Positions 61,743 to 64,000 of a stretch of 64,000 nucleotides of DNA are shown piece by piece. The stretch lies in contig NZ_JACMYP010000004.1 of assembly GCF_020889705.1 (NCBI RefSeq), forward strand, positions 1 to 64,000. Reading direction: 5' to 3'. Origin of the DNA: Bradyrhizobium altum (lineage in GTDB: Bacteria > Pseudomonadota > Alphaproteobacteria > Rhizobiales > Xanthobacteraceae). How positions within the stretch are numbered: position 1 is the stretch's first letter; every line of letters starts with the position of its first letter. The position numbers were made by a program, and so were the translations under genes. Under the pieces are notes generated by a model. The model saw only the letters and a list, made by a program, of their open reading frames with translations. It was not told the DNA's origin and did no database searches.

Positions 61743-62985
61743 CAATTACCCGTTTTGCGTTCAGCGCCATTTGCTTCGCCCACCCTCGGGTATCGATGAC
61801 GAGGTCGAATAGCTCCGATTCGGCGGCGGACTTTGCGATCAGCAACTTGCGAAGGGCGGGCAAATTGGCGAACGCATAGCCAAGGTTCTGCCCCAGCAGT
61901 TTCGACGGCTCGACGTGCGGATCGTAGATCGACAGGCCGATGTGCAAGCGGAGGAATTTGCGAGCCAGGTCGATGTTGGGACTTTCGCGAAGATCGTCGC
62001 TGTTCTCCTTGAAGGCAAGTCCCAACATAAGTACCCGTCCGCCGGGCGGGACTGCTTTCAGGCAATTCTCAAACAGGAAATTCTTGTGCTCGTCGTTCGA
62101 TCTGAGCACCGAATCCACGAGCCAGGTATGCGCGCCGACATCGCTTGCGATGTATTGGAGCGCACGAACGTCCTTGGGCAGGCAGGAGCCGCCGAATGCG
62201 CCGCCTGGCCTCAAATAGTAGGGTGAAATGTTGAGCTTAGTGTCGGAAACGAAGATCTTGTGCACGGTTGTCGCGCTGATGCCGAGCTTGTCGCAAACGC
62301 GACCGACTTCGTTGGCAAAGGCAATCTTTACTGCGTGGAACGAGTTGTCGACGAATTTGGTCATCTCCGCCGTACGATAGGTGGTGTAGAAGACGGGGAC
62401 CGCGATGCTCGCGTTCAACTCGTCAAGGACCGGGCACCGTTCCCCGTCCTTTGTTCCGACCACGATCTTCGGCGGATTGAAGAAGTCTTCGATCGCTACC
62501 GACTCGCGCAAGAACTCGGGATTATAGACGACGTCGACGAGCTCCATCCTGCCGTTCAATGCGCTTTCGAAAATCGGGAGAACCAGATCCTCGATGGTGC
62601 CGGGTCGCATCGTGGAGCGAAACACCACAGTTAACGCTGCCGTGCGGGTGGGGCCGATCAGGTCCGCGATCTGATGGGAAACTTCAGCGACGAAGCTCAT
62701 GTTGTGAGATCCGTCCGGGGCGCTGGGTGTTCCCACGCACACTATTGCCAACGCGCAGCCGTCGAGATGCCCGCTCGCGTCCTTCGTTGCGCTCAGCAGG
62801 CGCTTTCGGACAGCGGATTCGACAAGTTGATCGAGGCCGGGTTCCGTGATTGGAGATTTCCCCGCATTGACGATCGCGACTTTCTCATCGCTGATGTCGA
62901 CGCCGATGACTTCGTGCCCTTGCCTTGCCAGGCAAGCCGCTGCCGTCATGCCTACGTAACCGAGTCCGAACACCGCTATTTTCAT
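61723..62985 (-). CDS. UDP-glucose/GDP-mannose dehydrogenase family protein (AlgD-like)
   Basis: This 420-residue protein has an N-terminal NAD-binding Rossmann motif MKIAVFGLGYVGMTAAACLA. Further features are CVGTPSAPDGS, NPEFLRESVAIEDF, and the catalytic-Cys segment GGAFGGSCLPKDVRAL. The UDP-binding C-terminal domain has LGLAFKENSDDLRESPNIDL. These enzymes oxidise a nucleotide sugar twice to a uronic acid. By overall feel (KSPITEPGL, FLRESxAIxDF, PGxAFGGSCLPKDVRAL) it is nearer to GDP-mannose dehydrogenase AlgD than to Ugd. That would predict mannuronate in the polymer; substrate choice is not certain. Confidence 0.85.
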   Translation of the reverse strand: MKIAVFGLGYVGMTAAACLARQGHEVIGVDISDEKVAIVNAGKSPITEPGLDQLVESAVRKRLLSATKDASGHLDGCALAIVCVGTPSAPDGSHNMSFVAEVSHQIADLIGPTRTAALTVVFRSTMRPGTIEDLVLPIFESALNGRMELVDVVYNPEFLRESVAIEDFFNPPKIVVGTKDGERCPVLDELNASIAVPVFYTTYRTAEMTKFVDNSFHAVKIAFANEVGRVCDKLGISATTVHKIFVSDTKLNISPYYLRPGGAFGGSCLPKDVRALQYIASDVGAHTWLVDSVLRSNDEHKNFLFENCLKAVPPGGRVLMLGLAFKENSDDLRESPNIDLARKFLRLHIGLSIYDPHVEPSKLLGQNLGYAFANLPALRKLLIAKSAAESELFDLVIDTRGWAKQMALNAKRVIDVNTLS

Positions 62986-63416
62986 CTCAATCCATCACGC
63001 GCATCAGGTTGCGCCGGCAACACTGGCGGCTAGTTAGGGGTTGTCTGCAAGGTCGACGGCTTCATTCAGAGATGGTCTTCGGGCAGGCCCTCTGAGGGAG
63101 CGCTACGCGTCCGCAACGCCTTCCAAAGTGCAGCCCGATTGTATTCGTTCAGGCTTGCGGAGCCTGAACTTTTTCGGGCTACCTATTCCGGTTTTGGCCG
63201 GCGAAGGCGGACTTAAGCGGCGCTAGAAGCAAGAGATCGAATGCTCGAGACCGGTGTCCACTTCAGCCGCCTTTGGAAGCGCGTGGTAGCCGCCGCCGAG
63301 AGGCGGACAAGTTGGAGGGGCGAGCGGCGGGAGGCCACCCACGCTCGTAGCTTCACGATAGAGGCAATGTGTCCGGGCCGAAGCGGCTTGATCGCGTCGC
63401 TTTGTTTCGTCTGCGG
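62986..63416. other. Intergenic region with an orphan terminator
   Basis: These 431 bases hold no convincing protein gene. A strong + strand terminator at 63147-63174 has no + strand gene in front of it. A weak promoter-like pair (TTGCGC at 63009, 16 bp, TAGTTA at 63031) would give a transcript of about 130 bases ending there. Confidence 0.45.
63147..63174 (+). terminator. Strong intrinsic terminator without an upstream gene
   Basis: GTTCAGGCT (63147-63155) pairs perfectly with AGCCTGAAC (63161-63169) over a TGCGG loop and is followed at once by TTTTT. It is directed to the + strand. Both flanking genes are on the minus strand, so it may end a small RNA. Confidence 0.75.
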
Positions 63417-63998
63417 CTACGCGCGAGAACGAAGCAGGTGACCGTAATTGTCACGAAGTTCCGATAGATATCGCCGGATGGCCACCCCGAACCGGTATCG
63501 GATCGATTCCGAGGCGGGCGAACCATGCAACTGTTCGCGATAGATGCACCGTATATCCGCCGCGCCGCCCGGCGGGACATCGACCATCACTCGAACATGT
63601 CCGTCCGTGTATTCGTACGCGCTGAGGCCTTGGTTGACTTCAACGCCCTTTAGGGAAGCGATCTGCGGTTCGCGCTTCATGACGCAAATCCGTCGCGTCG
63701 TGGGCCCGCCGTTCTCGAAGAGAAGCCGCTCGGCAAGCATCCTTACCAGGATTGTTTCGCCGTCGGATCGAATGCCGTAGCTGCGGCGAACGGCGTCCTC
63801 GAGAGGTCGCCAGCAGAGTTTCCAGCGCAAGGATGCGAGCTGCCGGAGAAATGCGGCCAGGTCGCTACCGTGGCCGCGGAGAAGGTCGTGATGTCCGGCA
63901 ATGAAGCACGGCTTGCCCAGGAGTCCGTCAAACGCGAAGTTTTCGATGCCGTGGTCAATGTATCGCCGGGTAAAGATCGGGAAGCTCCCATACCGGAC
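63417..63998 (-). CDS. C-terminal part of a polysaccharide-locus protein, start outside window
   Basis: The minus-strand frame is open to the right edge and gives 193 residues, starting (partial) RYGSFPIFTRRYIDHGIENF, then AFDGLLGKPCFIAGHHDLLR. It ends RYLSELRDNYGHLLRSRA. The RRYxDHGxxNFAFDxLLGKP and HHD patterns recall the C-terminal half of polysaccharide-deacetylase-like proteins found in exopolysaccharide loci. The catalytic half lies outside the window, so activity cannot be judged. A single frame covers the whole stretch; apparent starts at 63830 are internal. Confidence 0.65.
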   Translation of the reverse strand, partial: VRYGSFPIFTRRYIDHGIENFAFDGLLGKPCFIAGHHDLLRGHGSDLAAFLRQLASLRWKLCWRPLEDAVRRSYGIRSDGETILVRMLAERLLFENGGPTTRRICVMKREPQIASLKGVEVNQGLSAYEYTDGHVRVMVDVPPGGAADIRCIYREQLHGSPASESIRYRFGVAIRRYLSELRDNYGHLLRSRA

Positions 63999-64000
63999 AA

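Overview
The window reads as chromosomal DNA of an alphaproteobacterium of the Bradyrhizobium type. The evidence is high GC throughout, a GTTC-N7-GTTC SOS box of the alphaproteobacterial type in front of a DNA polymerase IV gene, a rhizobial-type tad pilus locus, an ExoF/ExoP-like polysaccharide export pair, and several small protein families that I associate with Bradyrhizobium. The genus is an inference from content, not from a database search.

Layout. (1) 1-8.8 kb: the end of a collagen-like Gly-X-Thr protein with a terminator, a Tat-exported HELGH metallopeptidase-like protein, a type I secretion ABC transporter translationally coupled to its HlyD adaptor, a Sel1-repeat protein and a small predicted lipoprotein. 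All are on the + strand and could form an export system for the collagen-like protein. (2) 8.9-10.8 kb, minus strand: a membrane-anchored coiled-coil protein built from 53-residue repeats with a TPR/Sel1-like C-terminus. A paralogue with 49-residue repeats lies at 42.9-45.7 kb. (3) 11.5-26.1 kb: a GT-C-like membrane protein, then a complete Tad/Flp pilus locus. Its order is flp, flp, cpaA, cpaB, cpaE, cpaF, tadB, tadC, an ICMT-like membrane methyltransferase, tadE, a TadG-like protein with a solenoid-like body, a second tadE/F, cpaC, a small lipoprotein and tadD.

(4) 26.1-45.7 kb is an accessory, partly decayed stretch. It holds an MFS/spermidine-synthase fusion, two sterol-desaturase-family genes (one frameshifted), an IS200/IS605-type insertion whose transposase is frameshifted at the catalytic tyrosine, a split KSTGPRT-type ORF, gene-end remnants, dinB, two divergent SGNH hydrolases 31 bp apart, and several small conserved proteins. 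(5) 45.7-64 kb is a Wzx/Wzy-type surface polysaccharide cluster: ExoF-like export protein, Wzz without a kinase domain, Wzy-like polymerase, FkbM and second methyltransferases, three GT4 glycosyltransferases, Wzx flippase, serine hydrolase, secreted heparin-lyase-like protein, AlgD/Ugd-type sugar-nucleotide dehydrogenase, and a protein running off the right edge.

The common theme is the cell surface: a collagen-like protein with a type I exporter, a Tad pilus, and an exopolysaccharide or capsule. The most unusual items are the collagen/T1SS locus, the methyltransferase inside the tad operon, the paralogous repeat coiled-coil proteins, the IS200 element with a run of four hairpins behind tnpA, and two RNA-level candidates: a hairpin holding a ribosome binding site at 38.9 kb and an orphan terminator at 63.15 kb.
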